From positions 1 through 11,473 of the forward strand of contig JAMDCE010000500.1 in assembly GCA_023489135.1 (NCBI GenBank): a DNA stretch of 11,473 nucleotides, read 5' to 3'. Position numbers and translations under genes: made by a program. The stretch comes from Chloroflexota bacterium. GTDB taxonomy: Bacteria > Chloroflexota > Chloroflexia > JAMDCE01. Shown here piece after piece: positions 1-10,200 of this stretch. The notes under the pieces are model-generated. The model was not told the origin of the DNA. It saw only the letters and a program-made list of their open reading frames with translations, and did not search any database. Within the stretch, counting starts at the first letter, position 1. Each line of letters starts with the position of its first letter.

Positions 1-35
1 CCAGAGGATGAGGGGGACACCCTCACCCTAGCCCT
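1..35. repeat. Left half of palindromic repeat interrupted by the IS
   Basis: This flank contains GAGGG (10-14) and CCCTC (20-24) as a small hairpin, then CACCCTAGCCCT running to the IS junction. Joined to 1307-1327 it rebuilds a sequence of the dispersed 'CCCTCACCCTAGCCCTCTCCCC' kind found in many bacterial genomes. IS110 elements often insert into such repeats. The repeat identity comes from memory of the motif, not a search. Confidence 0.65.
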
Positions 36-43
36 TGTATCAT
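36..43 (+). promoter_or_regulatory. -10 half of an IS110 circle-junction promoter
   Basis: TATCAT at 38-43 is a good -10 hexamer at the left tip of the element. Alone it has no -35 partner. In a circularised element it would sit exactly 17 nt after TTGACA at 1286-1291 (1292-1306 plus 36-37). In this family a promoter built at the circle junction drives the left-end RNA and transposase. The assignment is inferred from spacing and motif quality. Confidence 0.65.
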
Positions 44-149
44 GAATAGGTAGTGTTAAGTTGCATAATGTTATCGTTAACATCGTTAAGTTTTTGCGAT
101 TTCACAGTCGGAAGGAACGGGAAATTATGGACGATTTTGGCCCCAATGT

Positions 150-1296
<1,147 letters not shown>

Positions 1297-1306
1297 CACA
1301 GTTGCT

Positions 1307-1360
1307 CTCCCCGAAGGGGCGAGGGAGTTGGCTGGCCTGCGCTCCAGGCGGAGGAGCCAA
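1307..1360. repeat. Right half of interrupted palindromic repeat plus adjoining hairpin
   Basis: CTCCCC-GAA-GGGGCGAGGGAG follows the IS directly (CCCC 1309-1312 pairs with GGGG 1316-1319) and completes the palindrome begun at 1-35. Next to it is a second inverted repeat, TTGGCT (1328-1333) with AGCCAA (1355-1360), enclosing GCCTG (1335-1339) with CAGGC (1345-1349). No T-run follows, so this is not a convincing intrinsic terminator. The remaining 1361-1440 shows no gene and no clear promoter for the next operon. Confidence 0.6.
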
Positions 1361-1456
1361 GAGGGCACGAATGGGACTTAGCCAACAGGACCTGGGGATG
1401 CGCATCTGGCGCTATCGATAATTTGTGATTACTCCCTTGGAAGGAGGACGGTGACA

Positions 1457-2611
1457 ATGAGCTGTGTCGATGTGGGAACGCTACGTGCGTTCGTTGATGG
1501 CGAGCTGCGGGATGATGAGCGTCGACTGGTGGAGCGGCACGTTGCCGATTGCCGGGATTGCCGGCGCGTTTTGGAAGAGGTGACCGAAGTGTCGTCGTGG
1601 GCGGGGTCACAACTGGCGTCGCTCGATCCCGTCGAGATGCCCGAACCAGGGGTTGCGCTTCCGGGAGTGCGCCAAAAGCTGGTGGCGGCCGGTAATCGGC
1701 GCTCGGTTCCGGAACGATTGGTCTCCGCCTTCAATCGTCAATGGTATAGATTCGGCGCGGCGGCCGCGGCGCTTCTACTGACTTTTTCAATCGTGCTGGT
1801 CTATGCCCCGGCCCGGTCGGCGGCGGAGGGCTTCCTGGGAGTGTTCCGGGTGCAGAAGTTCCAGGCGGTCCAGGTGGACCCGGCCAAGATGCCCAGGCTC
1901 CCAGCCCCGACCAACATCGGCGAGTTCTCCTTTACCAGGGACCCCAAGATCGAGACGGTTGCCTCTATCGAGGAAGCCCGGAAGAGGATGTCTTTTGACC
2001 TGCGTGCTCCGGGGAATGTGCCCTCCTCGCTTCTCCCCACTCCCGCCGTCATGGTCAGTAGCGAAGCCGAAGCGGCGTTGACCATAGACCTGGACAAGCT
2101 AAACGCCTACCTGGCATCCATCGGGGCAACCAACGTCAGCCTTCCTCCTTCGCTCGACGGGGCAACCGTAAAGGTCAAGATCAGTCCTGAGGTGGGCCTG
2201 GTCTACAGCGATAAGACCTTCGCGCAGCTGAAAGCCGCGAGCGATGGCGCTAAATCGCCGCCGTCCGACGTCCGAATTCTCTTCGTCGCGCAGGGCCGGA
2301 GCCCGGTGATGGAGGGTCCGTCCAACCTGGATTGGGAACAGCTGCGCTCCCAGCTGCTGCAAATGCCCGGGCTGCCGCCTGAATTCGTAGCGCAGGTTCG
2401 CGGCATTCATGACTGGCAGCAAACGCTGCTCGTGCCGGTGGTTGGGGGCACCTCCCGGAACGTCACGGTTGACGGGGTGCAGGGTATTCTGGTAACCTCC
2501 AAGGAGCACGGAATGGTCGTGGCACTGTGGCAGAAAAACGACGTGCTATACGCGGTGGGCGGGAACCTCACCGAATCGGATGTATTGGGGGTTGCCAATT
2601 CGCTCAAATAG
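1457..2611 (+). CDS. Membrane-anchored zinc-finger anti-sigma factor-like protein
   Basis: A 384-aa bitopic protein. The cytoplasmic N-terminus has an HC2/ZAS zinc-finger signature, H28-x3-C32-x2-C35, with C3 as the likely further ligand. This domain typically sequesters an ECF sigma factor. One transmembrane helix covers about 99-118, after a basic stretch (FNRQWYRF), and a roughly 265-aa exported domain follows. The C-terminal end (KEHGMVVALWQKNDVLYAVGGNLTESDVLGVANSLK region) resembles DUF4367-type domains of other anti-sigma proteins. ATG 1457 is chosen over GTG 1451 because AAGGAGGA (1441-1448) is about 9 nt away from it and too close to the GTG. The gene overlaps the downstream ATPase gene. 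No sigma-factor gene lies inside the window; the IS and repeat sit directly upstream. Zinc-finger and membrane layout are clear; the partner sigma is unknown. Confidence 0.82.
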   Translation: MSCVDVGTLRAFVDGELRDDERRLVERHVADCRDCRRVLEEVTEVSSWAGSQLASLDPVEMPEPGVALPGVRQKLVAAGNRRSVPERLVSAFNRQWYRFGAAAAALLLTFSIVLVYAPARSAAEGFLGVFRVQKFQAVQVDPAKMPRLPAPTNIGEFSFTRDPKIETVASIEEARKRMSFDLRAPGNVPSSLLPTPAVMVSSEAEAALTIDLDKLNAYLASIGATNVSLPPSLDGATVKVKISPEVGLVYSDKTFAQLKAASDGAKSPPSDVRILFVAQGRSPVMEGPSNLDWEQLRSQLLQMPGLPPEFVAQVRGIHDWQQTLLVPVVGGTSRNVTVDGVQGILVTSKEHGMVVALWQKNDVLYAVGGNLTESDVLGVANSLK

Positions 2612-3524
2612 CGCACCGGCCATAGAGACTCTTGAGCTGCGAAAGGTATACGATCGCAAGGTGGCTTTGGACGGCCTCTCGATGGCCGTGGCCCCGGGCG
2701 AGGTGTTCGGGCTGCTCGGGCCCAACGGGGCGGGCAAGAGCACGCTGGTCAAGATACTCATGGGACTAATCTATCCCAGCTCCGGCTCGGCCAGGCTGCT
2801 GGGTCGTCCCATCGGCACCAACGAGATCAAGGCCCGCGTCGGCTTCTTGCCCGAGCAGTTTCGCTTTCACGAATGGCTCCGCGCCGACGAGTTTCTGAGT
2901 TTCCACGCGGGGCTGCTGGACGTGCCGAAGCCGGAGCGAACGAAGCGCATCAGGGAAGTGCTCACCCTGGTGGGCCTGAAGGGCCGTGCAGGGGATAGGC
3001 TGAAGACCTTTTCCAAGGGGATGCTTCAGCGAATCGGGATCGCCCAGGCGCTGCTCAACGACCCGGACATAGTCTTTCTGGACGAGCCTACTTCGGCCCT
3101 GGACCCCCTGGGTCGGCGAGAGGTGCGCGACCTCATTCGCGAGCTGAAGGCCCGGGGCAAGACGGTCTTCTTGAATTCTCACCTGCTGTCTGAAGTGGAG
3201 ATGGTCTGCGATCGCGTGGCCATCATCGACCACGGCCGGGTGGTCCGCGCGGGGACCCTGGGGGAGTTGCTTTCCGCGGAGCACGAGCTGGAGGTCCAGG
3301 CTAAGAATCTGCCTCCCGAGCTTGTCGAACGCATGCGCACCTCGTGGCCGGTGCGCAGCATCGGCGATTCCACGATTATCCTTTCGGTCAAAGATAGCGC
3401 CGAGATACCCCGGGTGGCTCGCTGCATTGTGGACGGCGGGGGTGATCTGTACGGTCTGACGGCCCGGCGTGGCACGCTGGAGGACCTCTTTGTGGAAGTG
3501 GTGGAAGGAGCGACCGAGGGTTGA
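2580..3524 (+). CDS. ABC transporter ATP-binding protein
   Basis: A 314-aa nucleotide-binding subunit of an ABC-2-type exporter. All core motifs are present: Walker A GPNGAGKST (47-55), Q-loop Q93 (FLPEQF), signature FSKGMLQRI (144-152), Walker B IVFLDEP (164-170), D-loop SALD, and H-loop H201 (NSHLLSE). The C-terminal ~90 residues form the accessory domain common in exporter ATPases of the CcmA/NatA type. The start at ATG 2580 overlaps the anti-sigma gene by 32 nt, implying translational coupling. TTG 2592 in the same frame is an alternative, since homology begins only around residue 15. The stop is nested with the permease start (TTGA, 3521-3524), so the two subunits should be made together. 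The substrate cannot be inferred from sequence. Confidence 0.95.
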   Translation: MYWGLPIRSNSAPAIETLELRKVYDRKVALDGLSMAVAPGEVFGLLGPNGAGKSTLVKILMGLIYPSSGSARLLGRPIGTNEIKARVGFLPEQFRFHEWLRADEFLSFHAGLLDVPKPERTKRIREVLTLVGLKGRAGDRLKTFSKGMLQRIGIAQALLNDPDIVFLDEPTSALDPLGRREVRDLIRELKARGKTVFLNSHLLSEVEMVCDRVAIIDHGRVVRAGTLGELLSAEHELEVQAKNLPPELVERMRTSWPVRSIGDSTIILSVKDSAEIPRVARCIVDGGGDLYGLTARRGTLEDLFVEVVEGATEG

Positions 3525-4369
3525 AGCTTCTCCAGATGGCCTCGTTTACCTTTCGCGAGGCGTTGCGCAAGAAGGCGCTCTACGCCGCCACGGGGCTCAC
3601 CCTGGTGTTCCTGGGGCTTTACGCCCTGGGGACCCACTATGCCTTCCTCGACATCGATCATAGCGCCAGGCTTCCGGTGATTGCCAAGCAGGTGATGAAA
3701 GGGCAGATTCTGCTGGCCGGCCTGTACGTGATAGCCAACGTGGGTGCGCTGCTGGCCATCTTCGTCGCGTCGGGAACAATCTCTTCCGAGATAGACAGCG
3801 GAACCATTCAATCCATCGTCCCCAAGCCGATTCGGCGCTGGGAGGTGGTGCTGGGCAAATGGCTCGGATACGCGCTGATGCTGGCCTGCTACGTGGGAAT
3901 CACCGGGGCGGCTTCGATGGCGATCGTCTACATCCTGGGCGGGCACTTCCCCGACAATCTGGCGGTCGGTCTGGCCTTAATGGTGTTGAAGTCGCTACTA
4001 CTGCTCTCCCTGGCCATGCTGGGCAGCACGTTCCTGTCTACGCTTACCACCGGCATCGTCGTCTTCATTCTGTACGCGCTGGGCAATGTAGGTGGGTTGA
4101 TCGAGGAGTTTGGCATGCTGATCCAGAATCAGACGCTGGTAAACATCGGCATCATCAGCGGACTCGTCATTCCCTCAGATGTGCTGTGGAAGCTATCGGC
4201 CAGCCTTTTCCTGTCAGGCACCGACCTGATGGCTATGGGTCTTGCCAATTACGCGGGACCTTTCACCTCGCTTAATCCCCCTAGCGTCTGGATGGCAGTC
4301 TACTCGCTGGCCTACGTCGGCTTGGCTCTGGCTGCTTCCGTGGCTATCTTCCAACGAAGGGATTTGTAG
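3521..4369 (+). CDS. ABC-2 type transporter permease
   Basis: A 282-aa integral membrane protein, partner of the preceding ATPase. The TTG start overlaps the ATPase TGA and has GGAAGGAG about 10 nt upstream; ATG 3536 is a less likely alternative. About six hydrophobic segments are visible, near residues 20-40, 62-83, 112-137, 145-167, 172-192 and 252-276. Between the second and third is the characteristic ABC-2 element SGTISSEIDSGTIQSIVPKP, followed by RRWEVVLGKWLGY, where a cytoplasmic amphipathic segment contacts the ATPase. It is the last gene of the anti-sigma/ATPase/permease operon. Its stop lies 10 bp from the stop of the convergent nucleotidyltransferase gene, with no terminator hairpin between. 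Cargo is unknown; export linked to envelope stress would fit the anti-sigma neighbour but is inference. Confidence 0.92.
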   Translation: MKLLQMASFTFREALRKKALYAATGLTLVFLGLYALGTHYAFLDIDHSARLPVIAKQVMKGQILLAGLYVIANVGALLAIFVASGTISSEIDSGTIQSIVPKPIRRWEVVLGKWLGYALMLACYVGITGAASMAIVYILGGHFPDNLAVGLALMVLKSLLLLSLAMLGSTFLSTLTTGIVVFILYALGNVGGLIEEFGMLIQNQTLVNIGIISGLVIPSDVLWKLSASLFLSGTDLMAMGLANYAGPFTSLNPPSVWMAVYSLAYVGLALAASVAIFQRRDL

Positions 4370-4379
4370 AGATCTTATA

Positions 4380-4940
4380 TTAGCCTGTTTCTCTTGCCAG
4401 AAGAGCCTCCAGTCTGGTGATTCTCCTATCATCCGGATCGAAGATATCGCAGATCCATTTTCTGATGTAATCTTTGTCCAGGCTTGCACCACAAAAAGTG
4501 AACATCTTCCCAATATCCAGCCAATCTTGAGGACGGTCGTACGCTATTTTGTAGATGATCAAATCCTCTGGCGATAATATTGGAATCTTCTCAGTCAGAT
4601 AATCCACCCACCGAATCCTTTGAGCACAAGAATCGTGGAAAGGGGTACTGGAAAAGAAAAGATCGACAGGGGTGTCTTCCCACCTAATTCTAGTCTGGCC
4701 GCTCTGGTCGATTGAACGGGCTACGGCGTCCCTATCATCAATCTCAATGATTGAAGAAAGGATATTCATAACTACTCCCTTTTGGTCCGGATATAGGAAG
4801 ATGTTGATGTCCAGGTCAGCTGTGGCACGAGGTTCGGAATAGAAAGCCAAAGCAATTGCTCCACCTAATGCGTGTGGTATCTGGCCCTTCTGGAACGCTC
4901 TCGTGATGGTTAGCAAACGATCCCGTATTCTATTTGCCAT
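4380..4940 (-). CDS. Minimal nucleotidyltransferase, AbiEii/DUF6036-like
   Basis: A 186-aa protein with the polymerase-beta-type nucleotidyltransferase layout. It has G26-G27 (HALGGAIALAFY), then RATADLDINIFL with metal-binding D42 and D44, and a third candidate carboxylate D93 in PVDLFFSS. It then has SPEDLIIYKIAYDRPQDWLDI, the conserved C-terminal motif of the AbiEii-like and DUF6036-like groups. Such enzymes transfer nucleotides to tRNA or protein and often act as toxins of abortive-infection or MenT-type toxin-antitoxin pairs. Its ATG lies inside the end of the upstream 84-aa gene (11-nt overlap, 4930-4940), so the two are translationally coupled. The pair is visibly A/T-richer than its neighbours, suggesting separate acquisition. 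The fold call is firm; a toxin role is inferred from gene organisation, and a housekeeping or antibiotic-modifying role is not excluded. Confidence 0.85.
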   Translation of the reverse strand: MANRIRDRLLTITRAFQKGQIPHALGGAIALAFYSEPRATADLDINIFLYPDQKGVVMNILSSIIEIDDRDAVARSIDQSGQTRIRWEDTPVDLFFSSTPFHDSCAQRIRWVDYLTEKIPILSPEDLIIYKIAYDRPQDWLDIGKMFTFCGASLDKDYIRKWICDIFDPDDRRITRLEALLARETG

Positions 4941-5184
4941 ACCGTGCTCTGTACTTTGGACTAACGTTCAAGAGACCCGGAAACATGTCGTGCTTTTCGG
5001 AGTGTCGACCCATGCCCGCAACCAAATCAAGCAGACCAGACAAGACCCGCGCGTGTTCGCTGTCCGGTGCATTTTTCCACCGCTCTGCCCGTTCAAGCTC
5101 GTCCACCCCGGGCGGGCTGCAAAGGTATTCCATAATCATTTCGTCCATCATTCTATCGAATCCAGACACTTCCTTGTCGGGCAA
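4930..5184 (-). CDS. Unknown 84-aa protein, candidate partner/antitoxin of the nucleotidyltransferase
   Basis: I do not recognise this 84-aa protein. It is soluble and charged, with an acidic N-terminal half (DRMMDEMIMEYLCSPPGVDELERAERWKNAPDSE) that is probably helical and a basic C-terminus ending KYRARYGK. It has no cysteine pairs, transmembrane segment or clear helix-turn-helix. The start is TTG at 5184, supported by AGGAG (complement of 5191-5195) about 6 nt upstream; no in-frame ATG lies nearby. It ends inside the nucleotidyltransferase start (11-nt overlap). Size, order and coupling fit an antitoxin or accessory subunit preceding its enzyme, but this rests on context. It starts 64 bp after the TPR gene stop on the same strand; that gap holds no gene. 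Confidence 0.72.
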   Translation of the reverse strand: MPDKEVSGFDRMMDEMIMEYLCSPPGVDELERAERWKNAPDSEHARVLSGLLDLVAGMGRHSEKHDMFPGLLNVSPKYRARYGK

Positions 5185-5248
5185 CGGGATCTCCTCTCCA
5201 CCCTGATGCTGTCAATGATACCATGGTGCCTGCGTAACTGCCAGACTG

Positions 5249-7258
5249 CTAGCTCCCCATCGTCTTCCTCAACAGCGCCGATGCCTGGGCTGCTGAGAGC
5301 TGCTGGTAGGCTTCTTCGTATTCGGGATCCAGCTCGAGGGCTCTCTTGAGCTCGGCCATGGCGTCTTCGTAGCGGCCCAGGCGCTTGAAGACGACGCCGA
5401 GGTTGCGGTGGAAGCGGGGGTTCAAGGGATCCAGCTTGAGGGCCTTCTGGTAGTGTTCGATGGCCTCGTCGTCGACCCCTCGCAGCTCGCAGATGTCGCC
5501 CATCTCGCTGACCCAGTCGGGGTTGCCGGGCTCGATCTTCAGCGCCGAGCGCATCGCATCCAGGGCTTCCTCGAAGCGCCTGGCTTTGGCCAGGGTGTGG
5601 GCCAGGTCCCGGTATAACCGGGGTCGTGGCTCGACCTTGATTGCTCTCTGAAAGGTTTCAATCGCCTCGGGCAGCTTCCCCTGGGATTCGGCCAGCTTCG
5701 CCGCCTCCTGCAGCACATCCGGGTTGCGCAGAGATTTACGCAGCAGACGGCGGATAATGCTGGCGGCCTCTCCCTGCCTGCCGACGAGCCGATTGGCCCT
5801 GGCCAGTGCCAGCCTGTACTCTAGGTCGTTGTCCCGTAGCTCCACTGCTCTGGTGAACAGCTTCAGCGCCTGCTCGACTCGTCCAACCTCTTCCACCAGC
5901 AATCCGAGCTCGAAGTACGCCGCGGCGTATTGGGGTTGCTCGGCGACGAGCCTTTCGAGCGTGGTCAGGGCTTTCTCGGTTTGGCCGCTGAACTTCAGGG
6001 CCACGGCGTGCCCCAGCCTGTGAGCGGGATCGTCCGGCGCGAGCTTCAAGGCGCGATCAGCGTTCCTCAACGCATCGGGCACCCTACCTTCTTTCAGCCT
6101 GAGCCGCGACATCTCGCCGTAGTTGTCCGCTATCGGCTCCAGTGAGATCGCCCGGCTCAAGGCATCGGATGCCTGGCTCAGCCGTCCCAATCGGCGCGCG
6201 AGGCTTCCCAGCGACCTGTAGTACTTGCTGCGACCGGTGGATCGGTCGATGGCCTGCTGGTACTCGGCCAGCGCTCTCTCCAAATCACCCGAGTCCTCCA
6301 GCAGAGCCCCCAGCTCCCAGCGCCACTCCGCTTCCTCGGGACGCATGGCCACGGCGCGCTCCATCTCTTCCTGCGCCTCTCGCCGGTGCGTTCCGGCCAG
6401 GACCATGGCCAGGTTGCGCCGGTAGACGGGTTCGTCGCTCCTCAGTGTTGTTGCCTGCCGGTAACACTCAGCGGCCTCCGACAGCATTCCTTTGCTCTCG
6501 TACACTTCTCCCAGTACGTTGCGCAGCGCCGCATCCAGGTGGCCTTCTCTCTCAGCCTCTTTGAGAATGCGGAGCGCCTCGTCTGGTTGATTTGAGCGCA
6601 GGAACAATCTGGCGGCGCGGCAGCGCGCATTGGGATGGGATGCTTCGATAGCCATGGCTTGCGCATACTGCTGCAGCGCCGCTTTCCCATCGCCGAGTAG
6701 CTCGTACAGCATCCCCATCTCTTCGCGCGCGGTGATGAGGGCAGGATTGAGGGCCAGGGCACGATCTAGATCGTCGAACGCTCCCTGGACGATCGGGTCG
6801 TCGTTGGAGGCCCCTTCTTCACCCCTGGTCCCGGCCTCTTCCGTCCTGGCTTCGGCCACGCGCCGGCCCAACGAGCCACGGGCGGCGAGCAATCCGCCTC
6901 TACGCGGCACTCGCGTTGCGATGATCTCCAATTGACCGTGGCTGTCTTCTAGTCGGCCAAGCTCACCATAGGCACTGGAAAGGGCATAGCGAGCGAACAC
7001 ATCGGAGAAATCCGCATCCGCAGTCTGTCCGTCTCCGAGACCTCCCAGGCAATCGGCCACGCCTGGGTGTTTCCCCAGCCGAAACAACAGAACGCCCAGC
7101 CTCCTGCGGACATAGGCCTTCTCTACCCCGCATGCGACGGGCCGCTGCAGCTGGCTCGCGGCGTCGAGTGGCCGGCCCACTATGTCCAGGATTGAAGCAA
7201 GCTCTGCTCGCAAAGCAGCGTCGCGCTCGCCTTCGGGGACTCGATCCATCCAATCCAA
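5249..7258 (-). CDS. C-terminal part of giant TPR protein, separated by an amber codon
   Basis: About 670 residues made almost wholly of 34-residue tetratricopeptide repeats, roughly 17 units. They show the usual pattern (W/L4-L7-G8-Y11 ... A20 ... A27 ... P32), for example NLGVVFKRLGRYEDAMAELKRALELDP near the C-terminus. A low-complexity insert rich in E, G and R (EARTEEAGTRGEEGASNDD) interrupts the array around residues 145-165. TPR superhelices bind proteins or peptides. This stretch is in the same reading frame as the upstream TPR gene and is separated only by TAG at 7265-7267. The codons GAG GCA after the stop continue an ordinary repeat. TTG 7258 is too close to AGGAGG to be a good start; ATG at 7249 (11 nt away) could be used for re-initiation. 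Most likely this is the separated tail of one former ORF of about 1790 codons. It ends in TAG at 5249. Confidence 0.8.
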   Translation of the reverse strand: MDWMDRVPEGERDAALRAELASILDIVGRPLDAASQLQRPVACGVEKAYVRRRLGVLLFRLGKHPGVADCLGGLGDGQTADADFSDVFARYALSSAYGELGRLEDSHGQLEIIATRVPRRGGLLAARGSLGRRVAEARTEEAGTRGEEGASNDDPIVQGAFDDLDRALALNPALITAREEMGMLYELLGDGKAALQQYAQAMAIEASHPNARCRAARLFLRSNQPDEALRILKEAEREGHLDAALRNVLGEVYESKGMLSEAAECYRQATTLRSDEPVYRRNLAMVLAGTHRREAQEEMERAVAMRPEEAEWRWELGALLEDSGDLERALAEYQQAIDRSTGRSKYYRSLGSLARRLGRLSQASDALSRAISLEPIADNYGEMSRLRLKEGRVPDALRNADRALKLAPDDPAHRLGHAVALKFSGQTEKALTTLERLVAEQPQYAAAYFELGLLVEEVGRVEQALKLFTRAVELRDNDLEYRLALARANRLVGRQGEAASIIRRLLRKSLRNPDVLQEAAKLAESQGKLPEAIETFQRAIKVEPRPRLYRDLAHTLAKARRFEEALDAMRSALKIEPGNPDWVSEMGDICELRGVDDEAIEHYQKALKLDPLNPRFHRNLGVVFKRLGRYEDAMAELKRALELDPEYEEAYQQLSAAQASALLRKTMGS

Positions 7259-7264
7259 TGCCTC

Positions 7265-7267
7265 CTA
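7265..7267 (-). other. In-frame amber codon splitting the TPR protein
   Basis: On the minus strand the reading is GGC CGC TAC TAG GAG GCA TTG GAT, that is GRY-stop-EALD. Replacing the stop by one residue gives GRYxEALDWMDR, a normal TPR helix with unbroken 34-residue phase. CAG to TAG is a single transition. TAG also ends the anti-sigma, permease, 84-aa and TPR-tail genes here, so genome-wide amber recoding is unlikely. Confidence 0.85.
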
Positions 7268-10200
7268 GTAGCGGCCCAGCGCGCAGCAGAGATCGCTCAG
7301 TGCGCCGGCGCGGCGCGGGGTTAGTCCTGACCCATGCACAACATCCAGCAAGACTTCGTGGGCCTCCTCTAGCAGCCCAAGCCTGGGTAGCACTGCCGCC
7401 AGTTCCTCTCTCGCCGCAAAATCGGGACCCTCGAGCATCCCTGCCCGCCGCAAGGCGTGGGCCGCATCGTCCAACCTCCCCAGGCTAGCCAGGCAGGTTC
7501 CCTTGCCTTGCCAAGAGGCGGGCGCGTCGGGCTGCAGTCGAGCGGACAATTCGAAGCGGTCGAGCGCGGCTTCGTAGTGCCCGAGCTTTACCAGGGCTTC
7601 GCCGAGGAGCCCCTGCGCCTTTCCGTGGTTGGGGTGACGCGCCACCACCCGCAGCAGCGATTCCACCGCGTCCTGACATCTGCCCAGTAGGAGGTTCAGG
7701 CGCCCGACGTCGAATTCGTAATCCGCGTTGTCGGGAGACAACTGCAGAGAGCGCCGATATTCGTCGAGAGCCTCCTTTCTCTTCCCGACCAGCTCGAGCG
7801 CAGTCGCCCGTTCCCGGTGCATTCGATGGTCGTCCGGGCTCCTCCGTACCGCTTCTTCCAGGAGGCTGAGCGCCAGCTGGGTATCGCCCTGTTGTCCCGC
7901 GACGTGGCCCGCGAAGCGAGCGTATTCAGGATTGGAACCGTCCAGCATAGAGGCCTGTGACGCGCTGGCCAGCGCGTCATTCTGGAGGCCGTTGTCCAGG
8001 TAAATGCGAGCCAGGTGATAGTGGGCTTCGGCCAGATCGGGGGCGAGAGCCACGGCCCTGCGCAGCTGGGTGGTGGCTTCGTTTGAGCTGCCTCGTGCCG
8101 AGAAGCAGCGCCCCAAAGCCACCTTGAATCGAGCATTACCGGAGTCCGACTCCACGGCTGCGAGGCAATTGAGCAGCGCCTGATCCAGGCTGCCTTCGTC
8201 GAGCAGCAACAGTCCCAGGTAGTAGTGGGCCTCGGCGCAACGCGGAAAAAGGTCGAGGGCGTTGCATAGTAGCTTCTTGGCCTCTTGCGCGCGGCCCCGT
8301 TCGACCAGGATCAGGCTCGAACGTACGTAGGGAGTAGCGCTTTCGAGGCCTTGCCCGGCCGCTCCCATCCGAGCGATGGCCCGCTCATACGCCTGCAGGG
8401 CCAGGTCCGAATGCCCGGTGCCCTCTCGCGCCTGGCCCAGTTGAGCCAAAAGCGAGGCGTCGTGGGGTTTCAGCAGCACCGAACGCTCGAAAGCAGCGAC
8501 GGCCTCTTGATGGCGTCGCTGCGTCAGGCAATGTTGCCCCTGCCTGGTCCAATAGGGCTCAACCTCGGGTTTCAGGTCCGAGGCGCTGCGGTAGTGCTTG
8601 AGGGCGCGGTCGCATTCGCCCTGCATTTCTAAAGCAATGCCAAGCTCAAAATGGGTCTCGGCCGGCGAGAGATCCGATGAGGGATCGCCCCCACTAAAGG
8701 CCTTGGCCTGGTCGGGATCAGGGTAGGCGAGTCCAAGCGCCTCGGAAAGCGCTTGGACGGCAGCGCCATACTCGCCCAGGCGGGAGTGCATAACTCCAAC
8801 GTGGTGGCGGTAAGCCGCATCCCCCGGGGCCAATTCCACGGCTCGCCGATATTCAGCGAGGGCCCTGGCGTGGTGCCCTTGTTCCATCATCAGCTCTCCG
8901 AGCAAGGCGAAAAGATCGGCCCTCGAAGGATTCAACCCCGCGGCCGCTCTGATCTCGATCTCCGCTTCGGCCGAGCTCCCGAGCAGCCGCAGCACTCGTC
9001 CCATCCGCTCGTGTGGCTCGGCCTGCCGGGGCGAGAGCTGGCCGGCCCGGCGGTAGATTTCCAGTGCCCTCTCCAGGTCGCACAGTCCTTCGTACACTGC
9101 ACCCAGCTCGACGTGCGCCTCGGTGTGGGTCGGATCCAGCCGAATCGCCCGCCAAAGCTCGGTTTGAGCCCGAGCGAGTAGTCCCATTTTTCGGTAGACT
9201 CGCCCGAGGTCCGCGTAGGCTTCCGCGTGCCCGCGAGCCAAGATCGCCTGTTTCAATTCGTCTACCGCACGATCGAACTCCTCGATGGATTCATGGATGA
9301 GGCCAAGCTCGCGATGCGCTTCGTAAGAGTCGGTCTCCAGCTCAACGCATCTTCCTAGCGCTTCCTGAGCCGGTCGCAGCCGGCCCTTTCTGCGGTTTAG
9401 CCGTCCCAGGTGCAGCCAGTAATGAGGCGATGGGTTCATCTCTATGGCAGCCTGGCAGTGGGAAAGGGCGTCCTCGAGCTCCCCCTCCCCCTCGCAAACG
9501 TGCGCCAGATGGTGGTGAACTTCCGCTTCGGCGGCTCTGAGCGATCTCTCGGCAGATATCAACTCCGCCCTGGCCGCGGGCCATTTGCTCTCGTGGCTAA
9601 AGATGCGAGCCATCCCGAGGTGATAGCTTATTTCGTTGCCGCAAAGTCGCGCTGCGACTTGATACTGGGAGCCGGCCCTGGCCAGATCCCCCAATTCTAC
9701 GAGGACGTCCGCCAGTTCCTGGTGTATCAGGGCGCGGTCCGGCTCTAGCTTGGCCGCTGCCTCCAGGGCGCCGCGGGCCAAGTCCATCCGCCTCAGCTGT
9801 CGAAAGGCCCGGCCGAATTCGTGGATGAGATCGTAATTCAGGGGATCGACGCGCAGGAACTCGCGGGCCAGCTCTTCGTTCTCCTGCGAGGCGAGGAAGC
9901 TAGCCGTGGCAAGCACCACGTCTTCCACATTTGCCGATTCCAACACGTCGCGCAGGAAACCCACACGATGCCCCGCCATGGCATAGGCAAAAGCCAGGGT
10001 CCGCTCCAGTCTGTGGCTCCAGGGGTAGGAGGGCAACCAGCTGCGAAGCGATGTCCCCCCTTGGAGGGAGCGCTGGAGGCTGAGGGCGGCGAAGAAATGC
10101 TGGAGCAGGGGGCTACGAAAGCGAGCGACCCGGCCATCTTCCCCGGCCAAGAGCATTCCGCTGTGCAGCAAGTCTTTGAGAACATCATTGGCATCTCCCT

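Noticed and set aside
1328..1360. Hairpin considered as an intrinsic terminator for the transposase
   Set aside because: No T-run follows the stem on the plus strand, and it lies outside the IS boundary.
2099..3284. Minus-strand open frames across the anti-sigma and ABC ATPase genes
   Set aside because: They oppose genes with full motif support and have no start signals or domain features of their own.
3179..3946. 255-codon minus-strand frame spanning the ATPase/permease junction
   Set aside because: It covers two well-supported genes on the opposite strand and has an arginine/proline/histidine-rich composition typical of shadow frames.
5249..7267. Amber recoding as pyrrolysine or another amino acid
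   Set aside because: TAG ends at least four other genes in the window and no pyl gene or special stem-loop is visible; a nonsense mutation explains it more simply.
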